From Bradyrhizobium neotropicale (lineage in GTDB: Bacteria > Pseudomonadota > Alphaproteobacteria > Rhizobiales > Xanthobacteraceae), in contig NZ_LSEF01000073.1 in the NCBI RefSeq assembly GCF_001641695.1, positions 19,754 through 83,753 on the forward strand: DNA of 64,000 nt. Reading direction: 5' to 3'. How positions within the stretch are numbered: position 1 is the stretch's first letter; every line of letters starts with the position of its first letter. The translations under genes were made by a program, and so were the position numbers. The notes below the pieces were generated by a model. It was not told where the DNA came from. It saw only the letters and a list, made by a program, of their open reading frames with translations, and did no database searches. Of the stretch, positions 8,265-15,839 are shown piece after piece.

Positions 8265-9464
8265 CTACTCCGGCAAAGAACGTGTAACACCATCGCGGAC
8301 CATGGCCGCAATCTCGTCTGCGGCGTACCCGATCTCTCGCAAGATCTCCGCGCCGTGCTCGTTGAGCCGCGGTGCGAGACGGACCGGCTCGGCCTCGGTC
8401 TCCGACCAGCTCGCGGTGACCTTCATGCTGCGGATCGGGCCTTCGGTCGGATGCTCGACGACGGGAAAAAAGCCGGTCGCCTCCAGATGCTCATCGTGCA
8501 GGATCGACGCGAGGTCGTGCATCGGCATCACCGGCACGTCGGCTTTGGTGAGCAGCTCGATCCATTCGCCCGTGGTGCGCGTCTCGAAGATGCGTGCGAG
8601 CTCGGCGTAGACGACGTCGATATTGGCGGCGCGGCCGGCGAAGGTGGCAAACTTCGGATCGGCGCGCAAGTCATCGCGCTCCGTGGCCTTGAAGAAGTTC
8701 TCCCACTGCTTGTCGTTGTAGACGATGACGCTGAGATAGCCGTCTGACGTCTTGTAAGGTCTGCGGTCGCGCGAGAGGTGGCGGGCATAGCCGCCCTTGT
8801 CGAGCGGCGGCTCGTAGGTAAGCCCGCCCATGTGATCACCCATGACGAAGCCCGCCATGGTTTCGAACATCGGGATGTCGACGCGCTGGCCGCGCCCGGT
8901 ACGGTCGCGATGCACGAGGCTGGCGCAGATCGCGCCGACGGCGGTTAAGCCCACGATGCGGTCGACCAGCGCATTGGGCACGTAGCGCGGCACGCCGTCG
9001 CCGGTCTGCGCCATCAGCGCCGGCAGTGCGGTGGCACCTTGAATCAAATCGTCATAGGCGGGCTTGGCCGCATAGGGCCCGTCCTGGCCGAAGCCGAACA
9101 CGCCGGCATAGACCAGGCGCGGATTGATCTCGGAGACGACGTCATAACCAAGTTGCAGCCGCGCCATGGCCTGCGGGCGGACGTTGTAGACGAGGACGTC
9201 TGCCCCCCTCAGCAGCCGCAGCACGGCCTCCCGGCCGGCGGGCTTCTTGAGGTCGAGGCAGATCGAGCGCTTGCTGCGATTGGTGTTGAGGAACACCGGC
9301 CCCATGCCGGCATGCCGCATCGGGCCGATCAGACGGGTGACGTCGCCCTCCAGCGATTCCACCTTGATGACGTCGGCACCGTAGTCGCCGAGCATCTGGG
9401 TCGCATAGGGCCCCATCAGCACGGTCGTCATGTCGATGACCTTGATGCCCGCCAAAGGCCCCAT
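8265..9464 (-). CDS. CaiB/BaiF (class III) CoA-transferase family protein
   Basis: A 399-residue class III CoA-transferase, which moves CoA between carboxylic acids. The N-terminus LAGIKVIDMTTVLMGPYATQ and the KVESLEGD segment are typical. The catalytic aspartate is expected in the PxYD segment, seen here as AKPAYDDLIQ (D138). Length matches the family. The gene is upstream of the thiolase-like and DUF35 genes on the same strand, though a 157-bp gap with a palindromic repeat intervenes. Together they suggest activation of an organic acid to its CoA ester followed by carbon-carbon cleavage. The acid is not identifiable from sequence. Confidence 0.88.
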   Translation of the reverse strand: MGPLAGIKVIDMTTVLMGPYATQMLGDYGADVIKVESLEGDVTRLIGPMRHAGMGPVFLNTNRSKRSICLDLKKPAGREAVLRLLRGADVLVYNVRPQAMARLQLGYDVVSEINPRLVYAGVFGFGQDGPYAAKPAYDDLIQGATALPALMAQTGDGVPRYVPNALVDRIVGLTAVGAICASLVHRDRTGRGQRVDIPMFETMAGFVMGDHMGGLTYEPPLDKGGYARHLSRDRRPYKTSDGYLSVIVYNDKQWENFFKATERDDLRADPKFATFAGRAANIDVVYAELARIFETRTTGEWIELLTKADVPVMPMHDLASILHDEHLEATGFFPVVEHPTEGPIRSMKVTASWSETEAEPVRLAPRLNEHGAEILREIGYAADEIAAMVRDGVTRSLPE

Positions 9465-9588
9465 AGTTCACTCCCGATTGCGCGGGCTCAGCTATCGGCC
9501 CGCGATTTCGGTCCAGCTAACGGCAGCGGCGCGGCGCGAGCAAGGGCGGAGAACGTATGCCCGCATGCACCGCGCGGCGGCAGAGGCG

Positions 9589-9789
9589 CTATTTCTTCTG
9601 GCGGGATTCGCGGATCTTCAGCAGCCGCTCGAGTTCTTCGTTCTGCTGGTTGATGCGATCGGCGATGCGTGCCTCGCTCTGCTCGCCGGAAGCGGCGGCG
9701 GCCTGCTCGATGAGCTGCCTGATATTGCTTTCGAGGATCGCAATGCGATCGTTGATTTCGTCGAGTGAAAGTGACGTGTCATTGCTCAT
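9589..9789 (-). CDS. Small coiled-coil protein, unknown function
   Basis: A 66-residue acidic and basic helical protein: LDEINDRIAILESNIRQLIEQ then IADRINQQNEELERLLKIRE give heptad-like spacing of hydrophobics, so a short coiled coil is predicted. No transmembrane or signal segment is seen. It stands alone between the CoA-transferase and thiolase genes, flanked downstream by non-coding DNA and upstream by a palindromic repeat. I do not recognise the family. Confidence 0.65.
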   Translation of the reverse strand: MSNDTSLSLDEINDRIAILESNIRQLIEQAAAASGEQSEARIADRINQQNEELERLLKIRESRQKK

Positions 9790-9820
9790 GATGCGAATCC
9801 TGTAAAATCAATCAAGAGCA

Positions 9821-9907
9821 GTAGGGTGGGCAAAGCGCAGCGTACCCACCATGACTTAACGCAAAGACAAAGGTGGGCACGGCGCATTGCGCCTTTGCCC
9901 ACCCTAC
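9821..9907. repeat. Dispersed palindromic repeat with GTAGGGTGGG ends
   Basis: The left end GTAGGGTGGGCAAAGCGCA is the reverse complement of the right end TGCGCCTTTGCCCACCCTAC apart from one base. It lies between the small coiled-coil gene and the thiolase gene. A second member with the same terminal GTAGGGTGGG is at 47338-47456. Confidence 0.7.
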
Positions 9908-9913
9908 GAAAGC

Positions 9914-11089
9914 TTACTTCAACGGCTCCAGCACGGAAACGTAGTTGGCGACGGCGGCGCCGCCCATGTTGAAGATGCCGCCGAGCTTGGCGTTCTTGAG
10001 CTGCATGCCCTCGGGGGCCTGGCCCGCAAGCTGCATCGCGGTCATCACGTGCATCGAGACGCCGGTGGCGCCGATCGGATGGCCCTTGGCCTTCAGGCCG
10101 CCGGACGGATTGACCGGCAGCTTTCCGTCCTTGAGCGTCCAGCCTTCCTTGATGGCTCGGGCACCCTGCCCCTTCGGCGTCAGGCCCATCGCTTCGTACT
10201 CGATCAACTCGGCGACCGTGAAGCAGTCATGGGTCTCGACGAAGGACAAGTCGGAGAGCGAGATTCCGGCCTTCTCCAGCGCGCGCTGCCAGGCAACCGT
10301 GCAGCCCTCGAACTGGAGGATGTCGCGCTTCGACATCGGCAGGAAGTCCTGGGCATGCGCGGTGGCGCGGAAGCCGATCGACTTGCTCATGCCCTTGGCT
10401 ATCTCGGCGTCGGCCAGCACCAGCGCCGCGGCGCCGTCCGAGACGAGCGAGCAGTCCGTGCGCTTCAGGGGTCCCGCGACAAACGGGTTCTTCTCGCTCT
10501 CGGCGCGGCAAAACTCGAAGCCGAAATCCTTGCGCATTTGGGCGAAGGGATTGGCGACGCCATTCTTGTGGTTCTTGGCCGCGATCAGCGCCAAGGCATC
10601 GGACTGATCGCCGTATTTCTGGAAATAGCCGCTGGCGATCTTGCCGAACACGCCGGCGAAGCCGCCGACGGTGTCGCCATCCTCGGGCAGATAGGACGCC
10701 TTCAACAGGTTCTTGCCGATCTCCGGCCCCGGCGTGCGCGTCATCTGCTCGACGCCGACGACCAGCACGATCTTGGCAGCCCCTGCGGCGATCGCGCGCA
10801 GTCCCTGGTGCACTGCGGCGGAGCCGGTCGCGCAGGCGTTCTCCACGCGGGTCGCCGGCTTGAAGCGCAGATGCGGGTCGGCCTGGAGCACCAGCGAGGC
10901 GGTAAAATCCTGCGGCGAGAAGCCGGCGTTGAAATGGCCGAGCACGATCTCGTCGACGTCGGAGGCGGCAATGCCGGCGTCCGCCAGCGCCTCATTGGCG
11001 ACGCGGGTGACGAGGCTTTCGACGGTCTCGGTGTCGAACTTGCCGAACGGCGTGTGCGCCCATCCGACGATGCTGGCGGTCATGGTCAA
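9914..11089 (-). CDS. Thiolase family protein (acetyl-CoA acetyltransferase-like)
   Basis: A 391-residue thiolase. The nucleophilic cysteine is present as VENACATGSAAV (C86), and the active-site histidine region reads NPSGGLKAKGHPIGATG. The usual C-terminal CxG motif is replaced by FNMGG, as in SCP-x/thiolase-II-like proteins, so substrate handling may differ from degradative FadA thiolases. Thiolases of this type cleave 3-ketoacyl-CoA or condense acyl-CoAs. A beta-oxidation-like role with the CoA-transferase and thiolase-like/DUF35 genes downstream is plausible but they are separated by non-coding repeats. Confidence 0.85.
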   Translation of the reverse strand: MTMTASIVGWAHTPFGKFDTETVESLVTRVANEALADAGIAASDVDEIVLGHFNAGFSPQDFTASLVLQADPHLRFKPATRVENACATGSAAVHQGLRAIAAGAAKIVLVVGVEQMTRTPGPEIGKNLLKASYLPEDGDTVGGFAGVFGKIASGYFQKYGDQSDALALIAAKNHKNGVANPFAQMRKDFGFEFCRAESEKNPFVAGPLKRTDCSLVSDGAAALVLADAEIAKGMSKSIGFRATAHAQDFLPMSKRDILQFEGCTVAWQRALEKAGISLSDLSFVETHDCFTVAELIEYEAMGLTPKGQGARAIKEGWTLKDGKLPVNPSGGLKAKGHPIGATGVSMHVMTAMQLAGQAPEGMQLKNAKLGGIFNMGGAAVANYVSVLEPLK

Positions 11090-11139
11090 TCTCCCTAGGT
11101 CTTACCTGACCTAAGTCTTAGCCCATCGATCGCAAGACT

Positions 11140-11790
11140 TCACGCGGCTTTCAGGGCCTTCAGGGTGCGCTGGCAGATGGCAGTTATGCCGGCCCAGTTC
11201 CCGGCCCTGATCTCCGCCGTCGGGCACAGCCAGGACCCGCCGACCGCCACCACATTGGGCTCGGCAAGCCAGGTCGCCGCATTGGCCTCCCCGACGCCGC
11301 CGGTGGGACAGAACCGTACGCTCGGGAACGGACCGCCGAGCGCCCGCAGGCCCTTGATGCCGCCGGCCTGCTCGGCCGGGAAGAACTTTGCGAGGTCGAA
11401 GCCCGCCGCCAGGGCCATCATCAGCTCGGACGCGGTCGCGATGCCCGGCGCGAACGGCAAGGCGCTGTCGGCTGCGGCCTTCAGCAGATCGGGGGTCAGG
11501 CCCGGGCTGATGCCGAACTTGACGCCCAGCTTCTCGACGCGGGCGAAGTCGGCCGGATTGAGGATGGTTCCGATGCCGACGATCGCCTCGGGCACCTCTG
11601 ACATCATCGCCCTCGCTGCCTCGATCGCAACGGGGGTGCGCAGGGTCACCTCCAGCGTGCGGACGCCGCCGGCGACCAGCGCACGCGCCAGCGGCACGGC
11701 ATCCTGGATACGCTCGATGGTGAGGACGGGAATGACAGTCGCGGCCTTGAACAGCGCGACGAGTTGGTTCTGTTGGGCAGTCGTGGTCAT
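11140..11790 (-). CDS. eda: 2-dehydro-3-deoxy-6-phosphogluconate (KDPG) aldolase
   Basis: A 216-residue class I aldolase that splits KDPG to pyruvate and glyceraldehyde 3-phosphate. Family landmarks are VIPVLTIERIQDAVPLARAL, a GVRTLEVTLRT strand, GIGTILNPAD, the Schiff-base region KFFPAEQAGG (lysine before FFPAE) and RFCPTGGV. The start at ATG 11790 gives the usual length; a longer frame to 11886 adds unrelated residues. It is last in the leftward sugar-acid operon, 37 bp after the KDG kinase gene, so kinase and aldolase act in sequence. No strong ribosome site is seen. Confidence 0.92.
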   Translation of the reverse strand: MTTTAQQNQLVALFKAATVIPVLTIERIQDAVPLARALVAGGVRTLEVTLRTPVAIEAARAMMSEVPEAIVGIGTILNPADFARVEKLGVKFGISPGLTPDLLKAAADSALPFAPGIATASELMMALAAGFDLAKFFPAEQAGGIKGLRALGGPFPSVRFCPTGGVGEANAATWLAEPNVVAVGGSWLCPTAEIRAGNWAGITAICQRTLKALKAA

Positions 11791-11812
11791 CGCGTGAATC
11801 TTGGCTTTCGTT

Positions 11813-11841
11813 TCACTTGGTCGCTTATCACTTGGTCGCTT
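11813..11841. repeat. 15-bp tandem duplication across the kinase stop codon
   Basis: TCACTTGGTCGCTT occurs twice in tandem (11813-11827 and 11828-11841). The second copy includes the TGA stop of the kinase gene (read on the minus strand), and the first copy brings another TGA just downstream. It looks like a recent slippage duplication. Confidence 0.7.
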
Positions 11842-12808
11842 GGCGTGAGGTCGCCGGCCGGTGCCGTTTCTTCGGCGGCATGGCATAGCCCGGAATGATG
11901 GCGCCGGGATAGCAGATCACGAGGCTCGCGAGACGGTGACTGGCCTGGGCAGCCTCGACCGGATCGGAACCGGCGAGCCGGGCCGCGATATAGGCCGCGG
12001 CAAAGCTGTCGCCGGCCGCGGTGGTGTCGACCACCGGCTTGGTCATCGGCTCGGCACGGATCTCGCTCGTCCCGCCGGGAAAGCGCAGCAGGCTGACGGG
12101 CTCGGCGAGCCGGAACACAAGTTCTGGCGCCGGAATGCGCGCCATCAGCTGGTCATGGCTCTCGCCGGGATAGAGCGCGATCAAATCCTCGGTCGAGGTC
12201 AGTACGATATCGGCTGTCGCAAACGCCGCATCGAAGACCTCGCGAGCGACGTCGCGATCCGGCCAGCCGCGCGCGCGGAAATTGGTGTCGAACACGAAGC
12301 GGGTGCCGAGCAGCCGCGCGCGCTTGATCGCCGCAAACAGGCGCTCGCGCCCGGCCGGATCGTAGATCGAGAGCGTGATCGCCGAGAGATAGATGATATC
12401 GTAGCTCATCAACGAGTTGAGGATCTCCTCCGTCTCCGGAATATCCATCAGCCGGCGCGCCGCCGCGCTGTCGCGCCAGTGGAAGAACTGGCGCTCGCCC
12501 TTGGCATCTAGCTGGATCATGTAGAGGCCCGGCAGCTTGCCCGGCAGTCGCACGACGCGCCTGGTGCCGACGCCCTCCGCGGCCCAGGCCGCGACCATTT
12601 CCTCGCTCAAGGCGTCATCGCCGAGCGCGGTGAAATAGTCGACCTTGACCTCGAGCCGCGCCAGATAGACCGCCGTGTTGAGGGTGTCGCCGCCGAAGCC
12701 GCGCGAATAGAGGCCGCCGCCCTGCCCGCTGGATTGTCCGGCAGACTGTCCACCTTGGGCCTGCCTGAGCTCGACCATGCACTCGCCGATGCAAGCAACG
12801 CTCGCCAT
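11828..12808 (-). CDS. kdgK: 2-keto-3-deoxygluconate kinase-like sugar kinase (PfkB family)
   Basis: A ribokinase/PfkB-fold kinase of about 326 residues. The N-terminus ASVACIGECMVELR and GFGGDTLNTAVYLAR are typical of KDG kinases, and the C-terminal PfkB motif is DTTAAGDSFAAAY with the catalytic aspartate. It should phosphorylate 2-keto-3-deoxygluconate or a related keto-deoxy acid, giving the substrate of the adjacent KDPG aldolase. A glycine/serine/glutamine stretch (SAGQSSGQGG) inserts near residue 25, unlike most family members. The start could instead be GTG 12829, but ATG 12808 gives the canonical N-terminus; neither has a clear ribosome site. It follows the DenD-like gene by about 30 bp. 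Confidence 0.85.
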   Translation of the reverse strand: MASVACIGECMVELRQAQGGQSAGQSSGQGGGLYSRGFGGDTLNTAVYLARLEVKVDYFTALGDDALSEEMVAAWAAEGVGTRRVVRLPGKLPGLYMIQLDAKGERQFFHWRDSAAARRLMDIPETEEILNSLMSYDIIYLSAITLSIYDPAGRERLFAAIKRARLLGTRFVFDTNFRARGWPDRDVAREVFDAAFATADIVLTSTEDLIALYPGESHDQLMARIPAPELVFRLAEPVSLLRFPGGTSEIRAEPMTKPVVDTTAAGDSFAAAYIAARLAGSDPVEAAQASHRLASLVICYPGAIIPGYAMPPKKRHRPATSRQATK

Positions 12809-12838
12809 CTGTCGACCCACACTGTTCACCGGTTTAGG

Positions 12839-13825
12839 TCAGGCGACGAAGTTGCCGCCAAGCTCGTCTTCGATGTGAATGCGGATGATATCGTCGAAGC
12901 TCTGCTCGGCGGTGGTGAAGCCGAGCTCGCGCGAGCGCTTCGCATCGAAATTGCGCGGCCATCCGCCGACGATGCCGACGATGAAGGGATCCGGCTCGCG
13001 CTTGATGCGCGCGGCGACTTTCTCGCCAGCGACGCGCTTCAGGGCGGCGATCTGCTCGCCGACGGTTGCGGACAGGCCGGGCATGGTGAGGTTGCGGCGC
13101 GGACCGACAGCGGCGAGATCCATCGTGCCGGCATGGAGCAGGAAGCCCACGGCAGAGCGCGGCGTGGCGTGCCAGTGGCGGACGTCCTCCGAGACCGGCA
13201 GGATCGCCTCCTTGCCGGCAAGCGGCTCGCGCAGGATGTTGGAGAAGAAGCCGGATGCCGCCTTGTTGGGCAGGCCGGGCCGGATGCAGATGGTCGGCAG
13301 GCGGATGCCGATGCCGTCGAGGAAGCCGCGGCGCGAATAGTCGGCGAGCAGCAGTTCGCCGATCGCCTTCTGGGTGCCGTAGCTGAGCAACGGCGTGTGG
13401 AAGAACTCGTCGCCGATCGCGTCCGGGAACGGCGCGCCGAACACCGCGATCGAGGACGTGAACACCACGCGCGGCTTGTAGCCGCCGCCCGCAAGGCGGA
13501 TGGCGTCGAGCAGCATCCGCGTGCCGTCGAGATTGATGCGGTAGCCCTTGTCGAAATCGAGCTCGGCTTCGCCGGAGACGATGGCGGCGAGATGGAAGAT
13601 CACGTCCGGACGGCCCGCGATCAGCTTCTCAGCCGCGCCCGGCACGGCGAAGTCACCCGACACGGTCTCGACGGGAAAGCCGGCCTTTTCCGGCTTCTTC
13701 GGCTCGACCACGTCATGCATGGTCAATTTTGTGATGTCGCTCTTGCCGAGCCGGCCGTCGCGCAGCAGCCGTTCACAGAGTTTGCGGCCGACCATGCCGG
13801 CAGCGCCCAGAACCAGAATGTGCAA
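12839..13825 (-). CDS. denD: D-erythronate dehydrogenase-like NAD-dependent SDR
   Basis: A 328-residue extended SDR. The nucleotide-binding loop is GAAGMVGR (7-14), and the catalytic set is S124/S125 in VFTSSIAVFG with Y149 and K153 in SYGTQKAIGE. The PxxVIFHLAAIVSGEAE segment and the overall length match DenD, which oxidises D-erythronate or related sugar acids at C2. In this operon (sugar importer, kinase, aldolase) it may act on an aldonate or a hexuronate; the exact substrate is inferred only. It is followed on the same strand by the kinase gene and preceded by the ABC permease genes. Confidence 0.78.
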   Translation of the reverse strand: MHILVLGAAGMVGRKLCERLLRDGRLGKSDITKLTMHDVVEPKKPEKAGFPVETVSGDFAVPGAAEKLIAGRPDVIFHLAAIVSGEAELDFDKGYRINLDGTRMLLDAIRLAGGGYKPRVVFTSSIAVFGAPFPDAIGDEFFHTPLLSYGTQKAIGELLLADYSRRGFLDGIGIRLPTICIRPGLPNKAASGFFSNILREPLAGKEAILPVSEDVRHWHATPRSAVGFLLHAGTMDLAAVGPRRNLTMPGLSATVGEQIAALKRVAGEKVAARIKREPDPFIVGIVGGWPRNFDAKRSRELGFTTAEQSFDDIIRIHIEDELGGNFVA

Positions 13826-13849
13826 GAGCCTACTCCTTCTTTTTGGTTA

Positions 13850-13889
13850 GAGAACGCGCCGCGCTTGATACGCTTCTTGGCGCGTTCTC
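13850..13889 (-). repeat. Intercistronic stem-loop between permease and dehydrogenase genes
   Basis: GAGAACGCGCC at 13850-13860 is perfectly complementary to GGCGCGTTCTC at 13879-13889, with an 18-base loop. It follows the last permease gene on the minus strand. No U-run follows it, so I read it as an mRNA-processing or stabilising hairpin rather than a full terminator. Confidence 0.65.
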
Positions 13890-13905
13890 ATGGCAGGCCC
13901 GCAGG

Positions 13906-14829
13906 TCACTCCTTCACGGCGCCGGTCATCGCCGACACATAGTGCTCAACGAAGAAGGCGTAAAGGATGACGAGCGGCAGCGAGCCGGCCAGCGCTCCTG
14001 CCATCAGCGAGCCCCAGCGGTAGATGTCACCGTCCACGAACTCGTTGACGATCGCGACCGGCACGGTCTTGTTGCTGGTCGATTGCAGGAACGTCAGCGC
14101 GTAGATGAACTCGTTCCAGCACAGCGTGAAGCAAAAGATGAAGGCCGAGATCAGGCCGGGTATCGCGAGCGGCAGCACGATCTTGATCAGGATCTGCCAG
14201 CGGCTGGCACCATCGATCAGCGCGCACTCCTCGAGCTCGAACGGGATGGTCTTGAAATAGCCCATCAGCAGCCAGGTCGAGAACGGGATCAGGATCGTCG
14301 GATAGGTCAGGATCAGCGCCAACGGCGAGTCGAACAGGCCGTACTGGAACACGACGGTGGCGAGCGGAATGAACAGGATCGACGGCGGCACGAGATAGGC
14401 GAGGAAGATCAGTCCCCCGACGAGATTGGCCCCCTTGTAGCGCAGCCGCACGATGGCATAGGCGGCCAGCACGCTGGCGAAAATCGAAAGCACCGTCGCG
14501 CAGACGGCGACGTACATCGTGTTCCAGAGCCAGTGCGGGTAGTAGCTCTCGAACAACAGCTTGTGGAAGTGCTTGAACGTCGGATTCCAGGTCCAGAACG
14601 GATTGTACCGTTCGAGGTCGAGCAGCTGGTCGTCGGGCTTCACCGACGTCAGCGCCATCCAGTAGAACGGGAACAGCAGGATGAAGACGATGATCGCGAG
14701 CGGCAGATAGAGCGTCACGATCCTGCGCGGCACCGACTGCAGATAGCTCATGCCCTCGCTGTGATCGGCACGCGCCGGCGTCGATATGACGGCCTTGAGA
14801 TCGACTTTCGAGGCAGGAAGATCAGTCAT
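13906..14829 (-). CDS. Carbohydrate ABC transporter permease (MalG/UgpE type)
   Basis: A 307-residue inner-membrane permease with about six helices. The EAA loop that contacts the ATPase is visible as FELEECALIDGASRWQILIKIVLPLAIPGLISA. An N-terminal cytoplasmic stretch of about 35 residues precedes the first helix. The start overlaps the 3-prime end of the partner permease gene by 8 bp, indicating translational coupling. It works with the neighbouring permease, solute-binding protein and ATPase to import a sugar or sugar acid that the downstream dehydrogenase, kinase and aldolase would metabolise. Confidence 0.9.
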   Translation of the reverse strand: MTDLPASKVDLKAVISTPARADHSEGMSYLQSVPRRIVTLYLPLAIIVFILLFPFYWMALTSVKPDDQLLDLERYNPFWTWNPTFKHFHKLLFESYYPHWLWNTMYVAVCATVLSIFASVLAAYAIVRLRYKGANLVGGLIFLAYLVPPSILFIPLATVVFQYGLFDSPLALILTYPTILIPFSTWLLMGYFKTIPFELEECALIDGASRWQILIKIVLPLAIPGLISAFIFCFTLCWNEFIYALTFLQSTSNKTVPVAIVNEFVDGDIYRWGSLMAGALAGSLPLVILYAFFVEHYVSAMTGAVKE

Positions 14830-15775
14830 TGCTTTCTCCCTGTTGCCACTTGCGCCGCTGCAGACCGAACCAGGAGACCATGATCGCAGCGAGCAGGAAC
14901 GGAATCATGGCGCTCGAGATCGCGGCCCCCTCGCCCAGCTGCCCGGCGATGATCGCGCGCTGATAGGACAGGGTCGCCATCAGATGAGTGGCGTTGACCG
15001 GGCCGCCGCGGGTCATCGCCCAGATCAGCTGGAAGTCGGTAAAGGTGAAGAGCACCGAAAACGTCATGACGACGGCAATGATCGGCGTCAGCAGCGGATA
15101 GGTGATGTGCCGGAACATCTGCCAGCGCGACGCGCCGTCGAGGGTTGCAGCCTCATAGAGCGACGGCGAGACGGTCTGCAGCCCCGCGAGCAGCGTGATC
15201 GCGACGAACGGAACGCCGCGCCAGACATTGGCGAAGATCACGCAGATGCGTGCCCAGGTGGTGTCGCCCAGGAAATTGATGTTCTGACTGATCAGTCCGA
15301 GATGCTTCAACGACCAGGAGATGATCGAGAATTGCGAGTCGAAGATCCACCAGAAGGCGAGCGCCGACAGCACCGTCGGAACGATGAAGGGAATGAGGAC
15401 CATTGCGCGCAGCATCGCCTTGAAAGGCATGTGCTCGTTCAACAGCAGCGCGAGGTACAGCCCAATGCCGAATTTGAAGGCGCTGGCGACGAAGGTGTAG
15501 AGCAGCGTGTTGGTCACCGACAACCAGAAGATGGCGTCGTCCCAGAGCCACTCATAGTTCTCGGTTCCGATAAACTGCCCGACCCTGCCGATGCGGGTGT
15601 CCGTGAAGGACAGCCAGATGCCGAGCCCCAGCGGATAGGCCAGGAAGAAGATCAGGAACGCCATGGCCGGCAGCATGAACCAGAAGCCGAGCCAGTTGCG
15701 ATTGTGTTTGAGCTGGGTCCAGGCGTTGACCTCTCTCATCTGAGGCCTGGCCCGGGGAACTACGACATCAGCCAT
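14822..15775 (-). CDS. Sugar ABC transporter permease (MalF/UgpA type)
   Basis: A 317-residue inner-membrane permease. Hydrophobic helices start with WLGFWFMLPAMAFLIFFLAYP, and the EAA loop reads PSLYEAATLDGASRWQMFRHITYPLLTP. It pairs with the overlapping downstream permease gene to form the heterodimeric channel. A strong 11-bp stem-loop separates it from the upstream solute-binding protein gene. Substrate specificity is set by the binding protein and is not deducible here. Confidence 0.9.
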   Translation of the reverse strand: MADVVVPRARPQMREVNAWTQLKHNRNWLGFWFMLPAMAFLIFFLAYPLGLGIWLSFTDTRIGRVGQFIGTENYEWLWDDAIFWLSVTNTLLYTFVASAFKFGIGLYLALLLNEHMPFKAMLRAMVLIPFIVPTVLSALAFWWIFDSQFSIISWSLKHLGLISQNINFLGDTTWARICVIFANVWRGVPFVAITLLAGLQTVSPSLYEAATLDGASRWQMFRHITYPLLTPIIAVVMTFSVLFTFTDFQLIWAMTRGGPVNATHLMATLSYQRAIIAGQLGEGAAISSAMIPFLLAAIMVSWFGLQRRKWQQGESND

Positions 15776-15803
15776 GCCCGATATCCCTGATCGAAGTGTT
15801 GAC

Positions 15804-15831
15804 GAGCGGGCGGCCAGACTGCCGCCCGCTC
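15804..15831 (-). repeat. Stem-loop after the solute-binding protein gene
   Basis: GAGCGGGCGGC (15804-15814) and GCCGCCCGCTC (15821-15831) form a perfect 11-bp stem with a 6-base loop just downstream of the binding-protein stop codon. Such hairpins commonly protect the binding-protein part of ABC operon mRNA and so raise its level relative to the permeases; that role is inferred here. Confidence 0.75.
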
Positions 15832-15839
15832 CGTGACCC

